Below are positions 8,389 through 15,919 of a DNA stretch of 64,000 bases, one piece after another. This DNA is from Streptomyces sp. NBC_00376 (lineage in GTDB: Bacteria > Actinomycetota > Actinomycetes > Streptomycetales > Streptomycetaceae), in NCBI RefSeq assembly GCF_036077095.1, contig NZ_CP107960.1, positions 8,618,001 to 8,682,000 on the forward strand, read 5' to 3'. The position numbers were made by a program, and so were the translations under genes. Position 1 is the stretch's first letter, and each line of letters opens with the position of its first letter. The notes below the pieces were generated by a model. It made no database searches, had not been told where the DNA came from, and saw nothing but the letters and a program-made list of their open reading frames with translations.

Positions 8389-9261
8389 TCAGGCGTGCGT
8401 TCCTCCCCGCTTGGGCGCTGCGTAAGCGGCGTCCGCCCACAGGTGCATGAGCGCGTAGGAGCGCCATGGCGCCCACCTCTCAGCGGTGATCCGGGCCTGG
8501 TCGGCGGTGATGGATCCGAGTGCCCTGCGGGCGACCAGGGCGCCGGGGGCGAAGGTGTCGGGGTGCTGCAGTGCGCGCACGGTGAGGTAGTCCACGGTCC
8601 AGGGACCGATGCCGGGGAGCGCGAGCAGGGCTCGGCGCGCCTCGTCGGCGGTGAGGTGCGCGAGGGTGAATCCGTCCGCCCACTTCTGGGCGACGGCCCG
8701 AAGGGTGCGGGTTCGTGCGCCGGTGAGACCGATGGCCGCCTGGAGTTCCGCGTCGGGGATCACCGCGAGATCTTGCGGTGCGGGGAGAGCTTTCAGCCCG
8801 GCTGCCGGCGTCCCGTAGGCGGCGACGAGCCTGCCCATGAAGGTGCGGGCCGCGGCGAGCGAGACCTGCTGGCCGACGACCGTCGCGGTCACCGCTTCGA
8901 ACTCGTCGGGGTAGCCGATGAGCCGGATGCCGGGCCGGTGCTCGACCAGCGGCCGGATCAGCGGGTCCGCGGCGAGGGCGTCGGCGATCCGCGTGGTGTC
9001 GGAGTCGAGGTCCAGCCAGCGGCGTATCGGCACCGCCAGGCCGTCGGGGTCGGGGATCTCGTCGGGCAGGTCGACGGCGACCTGGTTCTCAGTGAAGGTC
9101 ACTGTCACCCGCACGGACGCTCCTGCGTGGGGCAGGAGCCGGGTGTAGGTGCGGCTCGGGATGTCTGCTTCTTCGGCTCCTGGGATCGAGTGGGCGGCCA
9201 GCATCCGCAGCGCGGTCTCAGGGTCGGTGGGGCCTTGGGGGAAGAGGCGGAGCAGGGTCAC
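8389..9261 (-). CDS. alkA: AlkA-like DNA-3-methyladenine glycosylase II lacking the catalytic aspartate
   Basis: This 290-residue HhH-GPD glycosylase has an AlkA N-terminal domain, a helix-hairpin-helix (ALLALPGIGPWT, residues about 211-222) and the conserved ERWAPWRSYALMHLW segment. Family members excise alkylated purines. The GTG start overlaps the tag stop (GTGA), so translation is coupled. Aligned without gaps from LPGIG onward, E. coli AlkA has its catalytic Asp238 in FLPDDYLIKQ. Here the segment is FAPGALVARR, with alanine 241 (codon GCC, 8539-8541) at that position. One A-to-C change from GAC would explain it. Base excision is therefore probably lost or greatly reduced, although DNA binding may remain. 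It is the last gene of the operon. Confidence 0.85.
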   Translation of the reverse strand: MTLLRLFPQGPTDPETALRMLAAHSIPGAEEADIPSRTYTRLLPHAGASVRVTVTFTENQVAVDLPDEIPDPDGLAVPIRRWLDLDSDTTRIADALAADPLIRPLVEHRPGIRLIGYPDEFEAVTATVVGQQVSLAAARTFMGRLVAAYGTPAAGLKALPAPQDLAVIPDAELQAAIGLTGARTRTLRAVAQKWADGFTLAHLTADEARRALLALPGIGPWTVDYLTVRALQHPDTFAPGALVARRALGSITADQARITAERWAPWRSYALMHLWADAAYAAPKRGGTHA

Positions 9262-9875
9262 GACGTCCAGATTCCGGAGCTGCCGCGCCGGTGCGAGTCC
9301 AGCAGGTGGGTGTCGATGATGCCGATCGCCTCCATGAGCGCATACATGGTGGTCGGGCCGACGAAGGCGAATCCGCGCCGTCGTAGTTCCTTCGACAGTG
9401 CGATGGACTCGGCGGACTTCGTGGGGATCTCCGCGAAGACCTGGGGGCGGGGGGTGGTCTCGGGCTGGAAGGACCACACCAGGCCGGCCAGGCCCATGTC
9501 CTCGCGCAGTCTGATGGTGGCGCGGGCGTTGGCGATGGTCCCCTGGATCTTCTGCCGGTTGCGTACGATGCCGGCGTCGGCCATCAGCCGTTCGACGTCG
9601 GTCTCGGTGTACGCGGCGATCACGTCCGGATCGAAGTTGTTGAACGCCGTGCGGAATGCGGGTCGTTTGCGCAGGATCGTCGCCCAGGACAGGCCCGCCT
9701 GGAATCCTTCGAGGCTGACGCGCTCGTAGACGCCGTGTTCGTCGGTGACCGGCATGCCCCATTCACCGTCGTAGTAGTCACGCAGCAGGGGGTCGACGGC
9801 CGCCCATGCGGGCCGGGCGAGTCCGTCCTCTCCGACGACGACGCCGGGGTCGGTGGTGGTGGCTTTCTGTGTCAT
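9258..9875 (-). CDS. tag: DNA-3-methyladenine glycosylase I
   Basis: This 205-residue Tag-family glycosylase should remove 3-methyladenine from DNA. It matches E. coli Tag along its length: YYDGEWGMPVTDE, SLEGFQAGLSW with the conserved Glu (residue 56), then DVERLMADAGIVRNRQKI, VWSF and RRGFAFVGPT. E. coli Tag has a zinc site (Cys4, His17, His175, Cys179). Here only the histidine in DTHLLDS remains clearly, and the others are Pro, Tyr and Ser, so this is a zinc-less variant. The ATG lies 4 bp after the alkB stop, and the stop overlaps the alkA start. Confidence 0.92.
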   Translation of the reverse strand: MTQKATTTDPGVVVGEDGLARPAWAAVDPLLRDYYDGEWGMPVTDEHGVYERVSLEGFQAGLSWATILRKRPAFRTAFNNFDPDVIAAYTETDVERLMADAGIVRNRQKIQGTIANARATIRLREDMGLAGLVWSFQPETTPRPQVFAEIPTKSAESIALSKELRRRGFAFVGPTTMYALMEAIGIIDTHLLDSHRRGSSGIWTS

Positions 9876-9879
9876 GCGA

Positions 9880-10551
9880 TTACCCGTTGAGCCCTGTCAT
9901 GCGCATCGTGATGTTGATCCGGCCGCTGCTGATGCCGCACCCTGCGGGGGCGGTGTCCTGGTGCACCTTGGTGACACCGTGGTAGGCGAGGCGGGCGGGT
10001 CCTCCGAAGACGAAGAGGTCACCGGAGGCCAGCAGCAGGTCCGTATAGGGTTTTTTGCGGCTTTCGGTGTTGCCGAAGCGGAACGTGCAGGTGTCGCCGA
10101 TGGACAGCGACACGACCGGGGCACGGGATTCCTCGTCCTTGTCCTGGTGCATGCCCAGGCGGGCACTGGTGTCGTAGTGGTTCACCAGCGCGGTGTCGGG
10201 CGTGTACGAGCCGATCGTGGCCGTGTCGTGTCCGGTGGCCTGAAGGGCGTGGCGTCCCAGCCGGATCATCCAGTCGGGGAACGGGAGGACACGGGCTCCG
10301 TTCACGTCGGTGGCCGCTCTCGTGTACTGGTACGGCTGCCAGTGCCAGCCCAGGCATACGGTGCGCACGGACATCTGGTGTCCGCGGACCGTTGCGGCGC
10401 GCAGGGGAACAGGACCTCGCACCCACTCGTGGAACCGGTCCGCGATCCATTTCTGCTGTTCCAGGGGCAGCCAGTTCGGGAGGTGGGTGGCGCCCGGGGT
10501 GATCTCTCCCGCGTTGCGCTCGGGCAGTTGTGGAGTGAACAGTGCTGTCAT
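9880..10551 (-). CDS. alkB: AlkB-type 2OG-Fe(II) dioxygenase
   Basis: This 223-residue dioxygenase should oxidatively demethylate 1-methyladenine and 3-methylcytosine in DNA or RNA, using 2-oxoglutarate, iron and oxygen. The iron ligands are visible as His135 and Asp137 (GMHQDKDE) and His191 (LAYHGV). The RxNxTxR signature that binds 2-oxoglutarate is at 211-217 (RINITMR). The start was chosen at the ATG that overlaps the previous gene's stop (ATGA). A longer frame exists but is not needed. It is in an operon with tag and alkA downstream. Confidence 0.95.
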   Translation of the reverse strand: MTALFTPQLPERNAGEITPGATHLPNWLPLEQQKWIADRFHEWVRGPVPLRAATVRGHQMSVRTVCLGWHWQPYQYTRAATDVNGARVLPFPDWMIRLGRHALQATGHDTATIGSYTPDTALVNHYDTSARLGMHQDKDEESRAPVVSLSIGDTCTFRFGNTESRKKPYTDLLLASGDLFVFGGPARLAYHGVTKVHQDTAPAGCGISSGRINITMRMTGLNG

Positions 10552-11072
10552 GGCCGGTCCTCCGTGTGGGTGGGGTGCTGGAGGGAGTCGTCCTCGACGA
10601 GCCAGGTGGTGCCGTGGGCGGTCGCGCCGGCCAGGCCGTTCAGATTGATCAGGCCGACGAGCGCGAGCGTGCGCGGATCGCCGATCGCGACGGTCGCCAG
10701 TGTGCGCTCGGGACGCCACGGGGTCGACCACAGCAGCCGCCGGGTCATCTGCGCCCAGCCGGTCGCCGGGCCGGCCATCACCCACAGGTCGGGGTTGGCG
10801 GCGGCGAAACGTGACGCGTGACGCAGCCAGGAGGCCCCGGTCTCGGGCCAGGTGATCGTGCCGAGGGTTGCGCCTCCCGCGCTATCCCAGGCCGATTCGA
10901 TCAGGCGTGAGGTCTCCCGTGCGTGCGGGGTGCGGCCGGAGCCGATCACGATGGTGTGGGCCCGGCGGTCGCGAGCCAGGTGGACGATGGCCGCGACCTC
11001 GGCGTCCGTGGCCGTCAGGTCTGCGTCGTAGCTCGCCGGCCTCTTCAGCAGGGGGCTGGTCAGGGGGTCCAT
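10548..11072 (-). CDS. Unrecognised protein in the alkylation-repair operon
   Basis: I do not recognise this 174-residue protein. It has an alternating strand-helix pattern, with TIVIGSGRTPH near residue 50, DLWVMAGPATGW near 105 and ATVAIGDPRTLALVGLINL near 130. That resembles a Rossmann-like fold. No signal peptide or membrane segment is visible. It starts inside the end of the Ada-like gene (13-bp overlap) and its stop overlaps the alkB start (ATGA). Translational coupling on both sides makes a role in sensing or repairing alkylation likely, but this is inference from position. Confidence 0.75.
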   Translation of the reverse strand: MDPLTSPLLKRPASYDADLTATDAEVAAIVHLARDRRAHTIVIGSGRTPHARETSRLIESAWDSAGGATLGTITWPETGASWLRHASRFAAANPDLWVMAGPATGWAQMTRRLLWSTPWRPERTLATVAIGDPRTLALVGLINLNGLAGATAHGTTWLVEDDSLQHPTHTEDRP

Positions 11073-11350
11073 GATCGGCCGTTCTCTCGGGCGGTCTTCC
11101 ACCGCTGATAGCGGTCCTTGCAGCAGGCGCCGCAAGGGCGGAACCCGGCGGCGACCGCCGTGGCCTCGTCGGCGAAGAAGACCCGGTGCCTCACGTAGCC
11201 GCCGCGGGCGATGGCCCGCCGCGCTGCAGGGCAGTCGAGCCGTCCGTAGACCTTCGAGCCACGGTGGCCGCCCCACTCTCCCTTCACCGGCGACCGGTAG
11301 GGACGGCCGTCGGCCCCGAGAAGGGTGTAGGTGTTCATCGCGTCGTTCAT
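11060..11350 (-). CDS. Stand-alone Ada metal-binding domain protein
   Basis: This 96-residue protein consists of little more than an Ada N-terminal zinc domain. Cysteines lie at position 40 (YGRLDC) and in GFRPCGACC (73, 76, 77), followed by a basic tail. In E. coli Ada the equivalent domain accepts methyl groups from phosphotriesters at a zinc-bound cysteine and so senses damage. Here it lacks the AraC-type DNA-binding domain and the C-terminal methyltransferase, which are encoded separately or missing. The first cysteine pair appears reduced to one residue. The start overlaps the oxygenase stop (ATGA). A second ATG four codons in is possible. Confidence 0.82.
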   Translation of the reverse strand: MNDAMNTYTLLGADGRPYRSPVKGEWGGHRGSKVYGRLDCPAARRAIARGGYVRHRVFFADEATAVAAGFRPCGACCKDRYQRWKTARENGRSWTP

Positions 11351-12061
11351 GCGGCGTCGTGGAAGACGAGGGCAAGGGTGTGACGTTCGCCGGACCGGAT
11401 GGCGGACCATCCGCGGGCGGACTTGACCGGCCGGTCGCGGGTGGTGAACAGGTACCCGTGGCCGTGCGGCAGCAGCGTGGACGTGCCCCGGGACTGGGCG
11501 CGCGGGCGCTGTTCCAGGAGCAGGAACTCGCCGCCCGCGTGATCCACACCGGGCTCGTTGAGGTTGATCACGACCTGCAGCGGGAAACACGAGGTCGCCG
11601 TACAGGTCGCGGTGCAGAGCATTCCAGTCCCTCTCCCTGTGACGGAGCAGGATCGCCGTGGACTTCGTCTGGCCGGCGTCGTGGCACATCTGCAGCCACT
11701 CATCGAGTGAGTCCGGCCACGGCGCGGGCCTGCGGAGTTTGGTCCACCAGTCGCGGGCGATGGGCAGCAGCCTCGGGTACAGCGCCTGCTTGAGCCGTTC
11801 GACCGGCTGCGGGTACGGCGCGTTGAAGTACCGGTACTGGCCCTCACCGAAGCGGTGCCGGCCCATGTCGACGGTGCTGCGGAACAGGCCGTCCTGCTCG
11901 TACAGCTCCCTGATCTCCACGGTCTCCTCAGGGGTCAGCAACTGCGGCAGCAGCGCGCCGCCGTACTCGTCGACCTCCGCAGTGATCGCCTTCCAGTCAC
12001 CGGACTCGACACGCTGGTGCCAGCGATCCGTCTTCTTCCTGGTCGCTGTCGTGGTGCTCAT
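11347..12061 (-). pseudogene. 2OG-Fe(II) oxygenase with a +1 frameshift
   Basis: The N-terminal 158 residues read in one frame from the ATG at 12061 and include the iron motif HRD (His150, Asp152). The rest, starting LQVVINLNEPGVDHAGG and ending SGERHTLALVFHDA with the distal His, is in another frame. One extra base in an AAA run (11585-11587; TTT on the coding strand) accounts for the shift. Repaired, the product is about 237 residues, a compact dioxygenase distinct from AlkB. The ATGA overlaps at both ends are intact. The break may be real, a sequencing error, or a programmed slip. Confidence 0.8.
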
Positions 12062-12675
12062 GCGGCGGCCTCCAGGTCCAGCAGCGTGGTCTTGGCGGCG
12101 AGTCCGCCGATGTAGCCGCCGAGGGTGCCGTCGGTGCGCAGCACGCGGTGGCACGGGACGACGATCGGCAGCGGGTTGGTCGCGCAGGCGGTGCCCACCG
12201 CCCGGACGGCCTTGGGGTTGCCGACGAGCTCGGCCATGTCGCGGTAGCTGCGGGTCTGGCCGTACCCGATCTCGGGCAGATGCGTCTGCACCAGGCGCCG
12301 GAACCCGTGCGACAGGGACAGGTCCAGCGTCAGGTCGAAGACCCGGCGGCGGCGGGCGAAGTACTCGTCGATCTCGCGAGCCGCCTCTTCCAGCCGCTTC
12401 GGGGCGCGCAGGATCCGCGGGCTGAGCTTGTGGCCGAGGGCTTCCAGGACCCGGTCGTGGTCCTCGCCGGCGTACGCCACACGGACCAGCCCCTTCGGGG
12501 TGGCGGCGAGCAGCAGCTTGCCGACGGGCGAGTCGATGGTCGTGTAAGCGACATCGATCAGGTCGGCTTGCTCCGCGGCCTGCTCCAGACGGCGGTGGAG
12601 GCGACGGAGAGTGCCGGCGTCCACAGGTGTCGACAGCAGGACGGCCATGTCGTCATCGTTGCGCATGTCGCTCAC
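12058..12675 (-). CDS. ogt: Methylated-DNA--protein-cysteine methyltransferase (Ogt type), first copy
   Basis: This 205-residue protein removes alkyl groups from O6-alkylguanine by transferring them to its own cysteine. The active site is PCHRVL with Cys175, preceded by the conserved GTACATNPLPIVV and followed by LGGYIGGLAAK. The GTG start overlaps the sigma factor stop (GTGA), which argues against the longer upstream frame. The N-terminal 40 residues are an extra helical segment. It corresponds to the C-terminal half of an E. coli-type Ada. Confidence 0.93.
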   Translation of the reverse strand: MSDMRNDDDMAVLLSTPVDAGTLRRLHRRLEQAAEQADLIDVAYTTIDSPVGKLLLAATPKGLVRVAYAGEDHDRVLEALGHKLSPRILRAPKRLEEAAREIDEYFARRRRVFDLTLDLSLSHGFRRLVQTHLPEIGYGQTRSYRDMAELVGNPKAVRAVGTACATNPLPIVVPCHRVLRTDGTLGGYIGGLAAKTTLLDLEAAA

Positions 12676-13169
12676 GACGATGCTCCTTTCGTGATCGCGC
12701 CCGGATAATGTTCCCTGAGATTCTTGAGCCCGTCCGCGGCGGCTCTTCGGGCCGCCTCGACGGTGCCGCCGAGGATCTCCGCGATCTCGGCGTACGCCAG
12801 CCCCGCCACATACCGGTAGGCGATAGCCTGACGTTGCTTGCTGGGCAGTTCCTTCACCACGGCCCACAGGCCAGAGTCCCCGGAGTCTGGGATGCCCTGC
12901 TCTGTCGGTGTTTCCGGTACCTCGTCGACCGGTAGAGGATTCCTCTTCGCGGCACGCAGCACGTCGATCGCCTTGCGGTGCGCGATCGTCACCAGCCACG
13001 CCTCCACGTTCGCCGTCTCCGGCAGATCGGGATAGGCGCGCATGGCGGCCAGGAAAGTCTCCGACCACGCGTCGTCCGCATCATGCGGGCCGAGGACGAC
13101 CCGGCAGACACGCAGCACGGTCGCGCCGTGCTGCGCCACCACGCTCTCGAACGGTTGTTTCATGTCCAT
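12672..13169 (-). CDS. ECF-type RNA polymerase sigma factor of the alkylation-repair operon
   Basis: This 165-residue sigma factor has region 2 (DADDAWSETFLAAMRAYP through WLVTIAHRKAIDVLRA, residues 32-80) and region 4 (ELPSKQRQAIAYRYVAGLAYAEIAEI, residues about 108-135). There is no regulatory extension and no anti-sigma gene next to it. It directs RNA polymerase to specific promoters. Its position at the head of the repair genes suggests it controls them and perhaps other alkylation-response promoters. How it would be activated is unknown. The ATG is preceded by a weak purine-rich site. Its stop overlaps the ogt start. Confidence 0.9.
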   Translation of the reverse strand: MDMKQPFESVVAQHGATVLRVCRVVLGPHDADDAWSETFLAAMRAYPDLPETANVEAWLVTIAHRKAIDVLRAAKRNPLPVDEVPETPTEQGIPDSGDSGLWAVVKELPSKQRQAIAYRYVAGLAYAEIAEILGGTVEAARRAAADGLKNLREHYPGAITKGASS

Positions 13170-13212
13170 CCCATTGAAGACGTACGTGCGGCGGCAAACG
13201 TGAGATTCCCGG

Positions 13213-13731
13213 TCAGAACAACCGTCCGGCGTCGCCCGCGGGCGGCTCCTCGAGCCCCAGCAGCGCCTGCTTGCGCTTCAGCCCGCCGGCGTATCCGGTC
13301 AGGGCCCCGGTGGAACCGACGACGCGATGGCACGGGACGAAGATGCACAGCGGGTTCGCACCTACGGCTTGTCCGACCTTCTGCGCGAGACCGCGGTCTC
13401 CGACCTGCTCAGCGATACGGCCGTAGGTGGTCGTGTCCCCGCACTGGATGGTCTTCACGATGTCCCAGACGGCGTGCTGGAACGAGTCGCCCTCTGCCTC
13501 GAGCGGAAGATCGAACTGCCTGCGCCGCCCCGCCAGGTAGTCGCACAGCTGGCGGACCGCTTCGTTCAGCAACGAGTCCGTCGAGTCGCTGACCTCGGAG
13601 CCGAACACCTCCTGCGGGGGCCGACGGACATGATGCCTGAAGTACAGACCGCTGATCGTCTCGTCCTTGGCAACGATCGTGACCGGTCCAAGGTACGTCT
13701 CGACCACGACATGTCGAGTGCTCATCTGCAT
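13213..13731 (-). CDS. ogt: Methylated-DNA--protein-cysteine methyltransferase (Ogt type), second copy
   Basis: This 172-residue O6-alkylguanine-DNA alkyltransferase has active-site Cys134 in FVPCHRVVGS and the downstream LTGYAGGLKRKQALL. It is clearly diverged from the first copy, so it is a paralogue rather than a recent duplicate. It lies 43 bp upstream of the sigma factor on the same strand and is probably the first gene of the operon. AGGGGAGATGCAGATG at the start offers a ribosome site. The two proteins may favour different alkyl adducts. Confidence 0.93.
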   Translation of the reverse strand: MQMSTRHVVVETYLGPVTIVAKDETISGLYFRHHVRRPPQEVFGSEVSDSTDSLLNEAVRQLCDYLAGRRRQFDLPLEAEGDSFQHAVWDIVKTIQCGDTTTYGRIAEQVGDRGLAQKVGQAVGANPLCIFVPCHRVVGSTGALTGYAGGLKRKQALLGLEEPPAGDAGRLF

Positions 13732-14222
13732 CTCCCCTCTCTTGACCGGTAGACGGACACCCCCCGCAGAACGTGAGATTTCATGTGGAGTTGTTGCCGA
13801 TCACCGTGCCAGGGCGTGTGGCGGAGGCGCTCCAGGACGTGAGCGCAACCGACATGCTCGACCGGTCGAGCTGGAGACCACAGCCCGGCCTGGCAGCGCC
13901 GGGTGCCGGATCAGCTCGGCGACCGAGTCCCAAGGCTGAACACGCAGAGCGACCCCCTATGAAACACCCGCCGTCGGAAGTCCGCGTTTCCATGCTGCGG
14001 CGATCGGGCGGCGGGGTCCTGCCGCCCGGCGAGCCGGACCGAACACCGACGAAGCAGGCGACGGTTGTCGCCTGCCGACGTTCGATCACCTGGAAGAGAC
14101 GCTCGGGGACGCGGATCGCCTCGTCGAGGTTGCCAACCCTCCAGCGAGCGGCTCGGCCGCCGCAGGTGGGTCATCGAACGCACCAACGGGTGCTGTCACG
14201 TTGTTGGGTTGCAGGTGCTTGA
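13732..14222. other. Operon upstream region with a short IS5-type remnant
   Basis: The first part should hold the promoter of the alkylation-repair operon, but no clear -35/-10 pair was identified. Around 14130-14200 the plus strand encodes GRRRWVIERTNG, the C-terminal signature of IS5-type transposases, cut off by the following IS3 element. Nothing else is recognisable. Confidence 0.5.
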
Positions 14223-14240
14223 TGAGGTGCCCCCGGTGGT

Positions 14241-14612
14241 GTGGACACTCTGACAATGGATCTTGTGGATCCGAGGAAGGGTGTCCTGGTGGGACGGCAA
14301 TCTCCGTATCCGGCGGAGTTCAGGAATGACGCGGTCGCGCTGTACCGGTCGGCGGGTGGGAAGCGTACGTATGCGGCGGTCGCGGCGGATGTCGGGGTGA
14401 CCGGCGAGACGCTGCGGAGCTGGGTGCGCCAGGCCGACGAGCACGCAGGCCGGGATCACGGCCGCGAGGACCAGACCGCGCAGGGCCAGGATGAGGAACT
14501 GGCCCGGCTTCGCGCGGAGAACGGCCGGCTGCGCAAAGCGGAGAAGGAGTGGGAGCTCGAGCGGGAGATCCTGCGCCGGGCGGCGGCCTATTTCGCGAAG
14601 GAGATGAAGTGA
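14241..14612 (+). CDS. IS3-family OrfA
   Basis: This is a helix-turn-helix protein of about 110-123 residues. The DNA-binding part is YPAEFRNDAVALYRSAG through DVGVTGETLRSWVRQ. It is followed by a leucine-rich coiled coil (ELARLRAENGRLRKAEKEWELE) that mediates multimer formation. A GTG at 14241 starts the frame, but it lies within the terminal repeat, so the ATG at 14256 is more likely. It overlaps OrfB by 4 bases (GTGA). Confidence 0.88.
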   Translation: MDTLTMDLVDPRKGVLVGRQSPYPAEFRNDAVALYRSAGGKRTYAAVAADVGVTGETLRSWVRQADEHAGRDHGREDQTAQGQDEELARLRAENGRLRKAEKEWELEREILRRAAAYFAKEMK

Positions 14613-15508
14613 AGACCCGCCGCTGGGACTTCGTCTCCGCCCACGCCTCATCCTTCGGCGTCCAGCGGATATGTCGGGTTCTTCAGATCTCGCGCTCGGG
14701 CTACTACCGGTGGATCACCGGCGCGAAGGCCCGCGCGGGGCGGCAGGCTGCCGAGGACGCCCTGGTCGCGGAGATCCGCGAGGTCCACACCGCGCACAAG
14801 GGCACCTACGGGGTCCGCCGCGTCCACGCCGAACTGCGCGGCTTCGGGCACACCGTCAACCGCAAGCGTGTCGAGCGCCTGATGCGCAAGCACCGGCTTG
14901 AGGGCCGGCACCTGCGGCGGCGCAAGCGCACCACGATCGCCGACCGGCTCGCACCACCGGCCCCGGACCTAGTCCAGCGCGACTTCTCTGCCGGGCAGTT
15001 GGACGAGAAGTGGTGCGGCGACATCACATACGTGCAGGTCGGTGGCGCGTGGATGTATCTCGCCTGTGTCCTGGACATCTGTTCACGCCGGGTGCTCGGC
15101 TACTCGATGGCCTCGCACATGCGCGCCGAGCTGGTCATCGACGCGCTGAAGATGGCGGTCACGGCGCGCGGCGGCAACGTCGCCGGAGTGATCTTCCACG
15201 CGGACAGGGGCGCCCAGTACACGTCGGCTGCGTTCGCGCAGGTCTGCGATGGTTTCGGGATCCGCAGGAGCATGGGCCGGGTCGGTTCGAGCTACGACAA
15301 CGCCCTCGCCGAGTCGTTCTGGCAGGGACTCAAGAGGGAGACGGTGCGCCAGAGGCTGTTCTCCACGATGCGTCAGGCGAGGCTGGAAGTCTTCCAGTGG
15401 CTCACCTACTACAACGCCCGCAGGCGCCACAGCGCCCTCAACTACCTCTCACCAGCCGAGTTCGAACAGCAGCATCTGCGAGCAGCTAAACTCTCAATTG
15501 CGGCATGA
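14609..15508 (+). CDS. IS3-family OrfB transposase
   Basis: This integrase-like transposase of about 299 residues has an HTH_21 region (GVRRVHAELRGFGHTVNRKR) and an rve core with the DDE residues in CGDITYV, FHADRGAQYTS and YDNALAESFWQGLK. It ends in the common RRRHSALNYLSPAEFE motif. All catalytic residues are present. The GTG start overlaps the OrfA stop, allowing coupling or frameshift fusion to OrfA. Confidence 0.93.
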   Translation: MKTRRWDFVSAHASSFGVQRICRVLQISRSGYYRWITGAKARAGRQAAEDALVAEIREVHTAHKGTYGVRRVHAELRGFGHTVNRKRVERLMRKHRLEGRHLRRRKRTTIADRLAPPAPDLVQRDFSAGQLDEKWCGDITYVQVGGAWMYLACVLDICSRRVLGYSMASHMRAELVIDALKMAVTARGGNVAGVIFHADRGAQYTSAAFAQVCDGFGIRRSMGRVGSSYDNALAESFWQGLKRETVRQRLFSTMRQARLEVFQWLTYYNARRRHSALNYLSPAEFEQQHLRAAKLSIAA

Positions 15509-15540
15509 GCCCCTGTGTCCACACTCCGGGGGACACCTCA

Positions 15541-15905
15541 ATCTCGCCCGCCGGCTGACCCGCGACGGCCGGCCCCTGATCAGTGAACCCGTACGTGCCG
15601 TGATCGCCGACCACTCCCACGGACTTCCGCTGTACCTCGATCTGTCCGTGATGCGGTTCCTGGAGATCCGCCGCACCAACCGCACCCCGGAGCCGGCCGA
15701 ATTCGACCACGACTTCCCCGCCCTGATCGCCCGCACCCTGACCGACCTCACCCCCGACGAACGGCACGTCCTGCGTTCTGTCGCCCTGCTCGACTCTTTC
15801 GATCTGAACCTGGCGACCCGGGCCGCGGGAATGACCCACGAGGCACCGGCGATGCGGCTGGCCGAGCGGCCCTTCGTCCGGGAGAACCCGTTCTCGCTGC
15901 GGCGT
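15541..15905 (+). pseudogene. Fragment of a STAND/AAA-type ATP-binding regulator
   Basis: The plus strand encodes RPLISEPVRAVIADHSHGLPLYLDLSV followed at 15740-15800 by TDLTPDERHVLRSVALLDSFDLNLATRAAGM. That arrangement, an ATPase-lid helix region then a winged helix, is typical of actinobacterial STAND-type ATP-binding proteins. Both ends are missing: the IS3 element cuts the 5' side and the similarity stops near 15905. The nucleotide-binding motifs are not in the window, so the fragment is not functional. Confidence 0.5.
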
Positions 15906-15919
15906 CGGACCAGCCCGGT

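Larger units (their letters stand above)
14223..15540 (+). mobile_element. IS3-family element
   Basis: This is a complete IS3 element with two overlapping frames. Imperfect inverted ends read TGAGGTGCCCCCGG at the left and TGAGGTGTCCCCCGG at the right, each followed by TGTGGACAC. The exact outer boundary and the target duplication are uncertain by a few bases. Confidence 0.85.

Noticed and set aside
8395..9729. 444-residue plus-strand frame across alkA and tag
   Set aside because: Antisense to two recognisable glycosylases with coupled starts; no motifs of its own.
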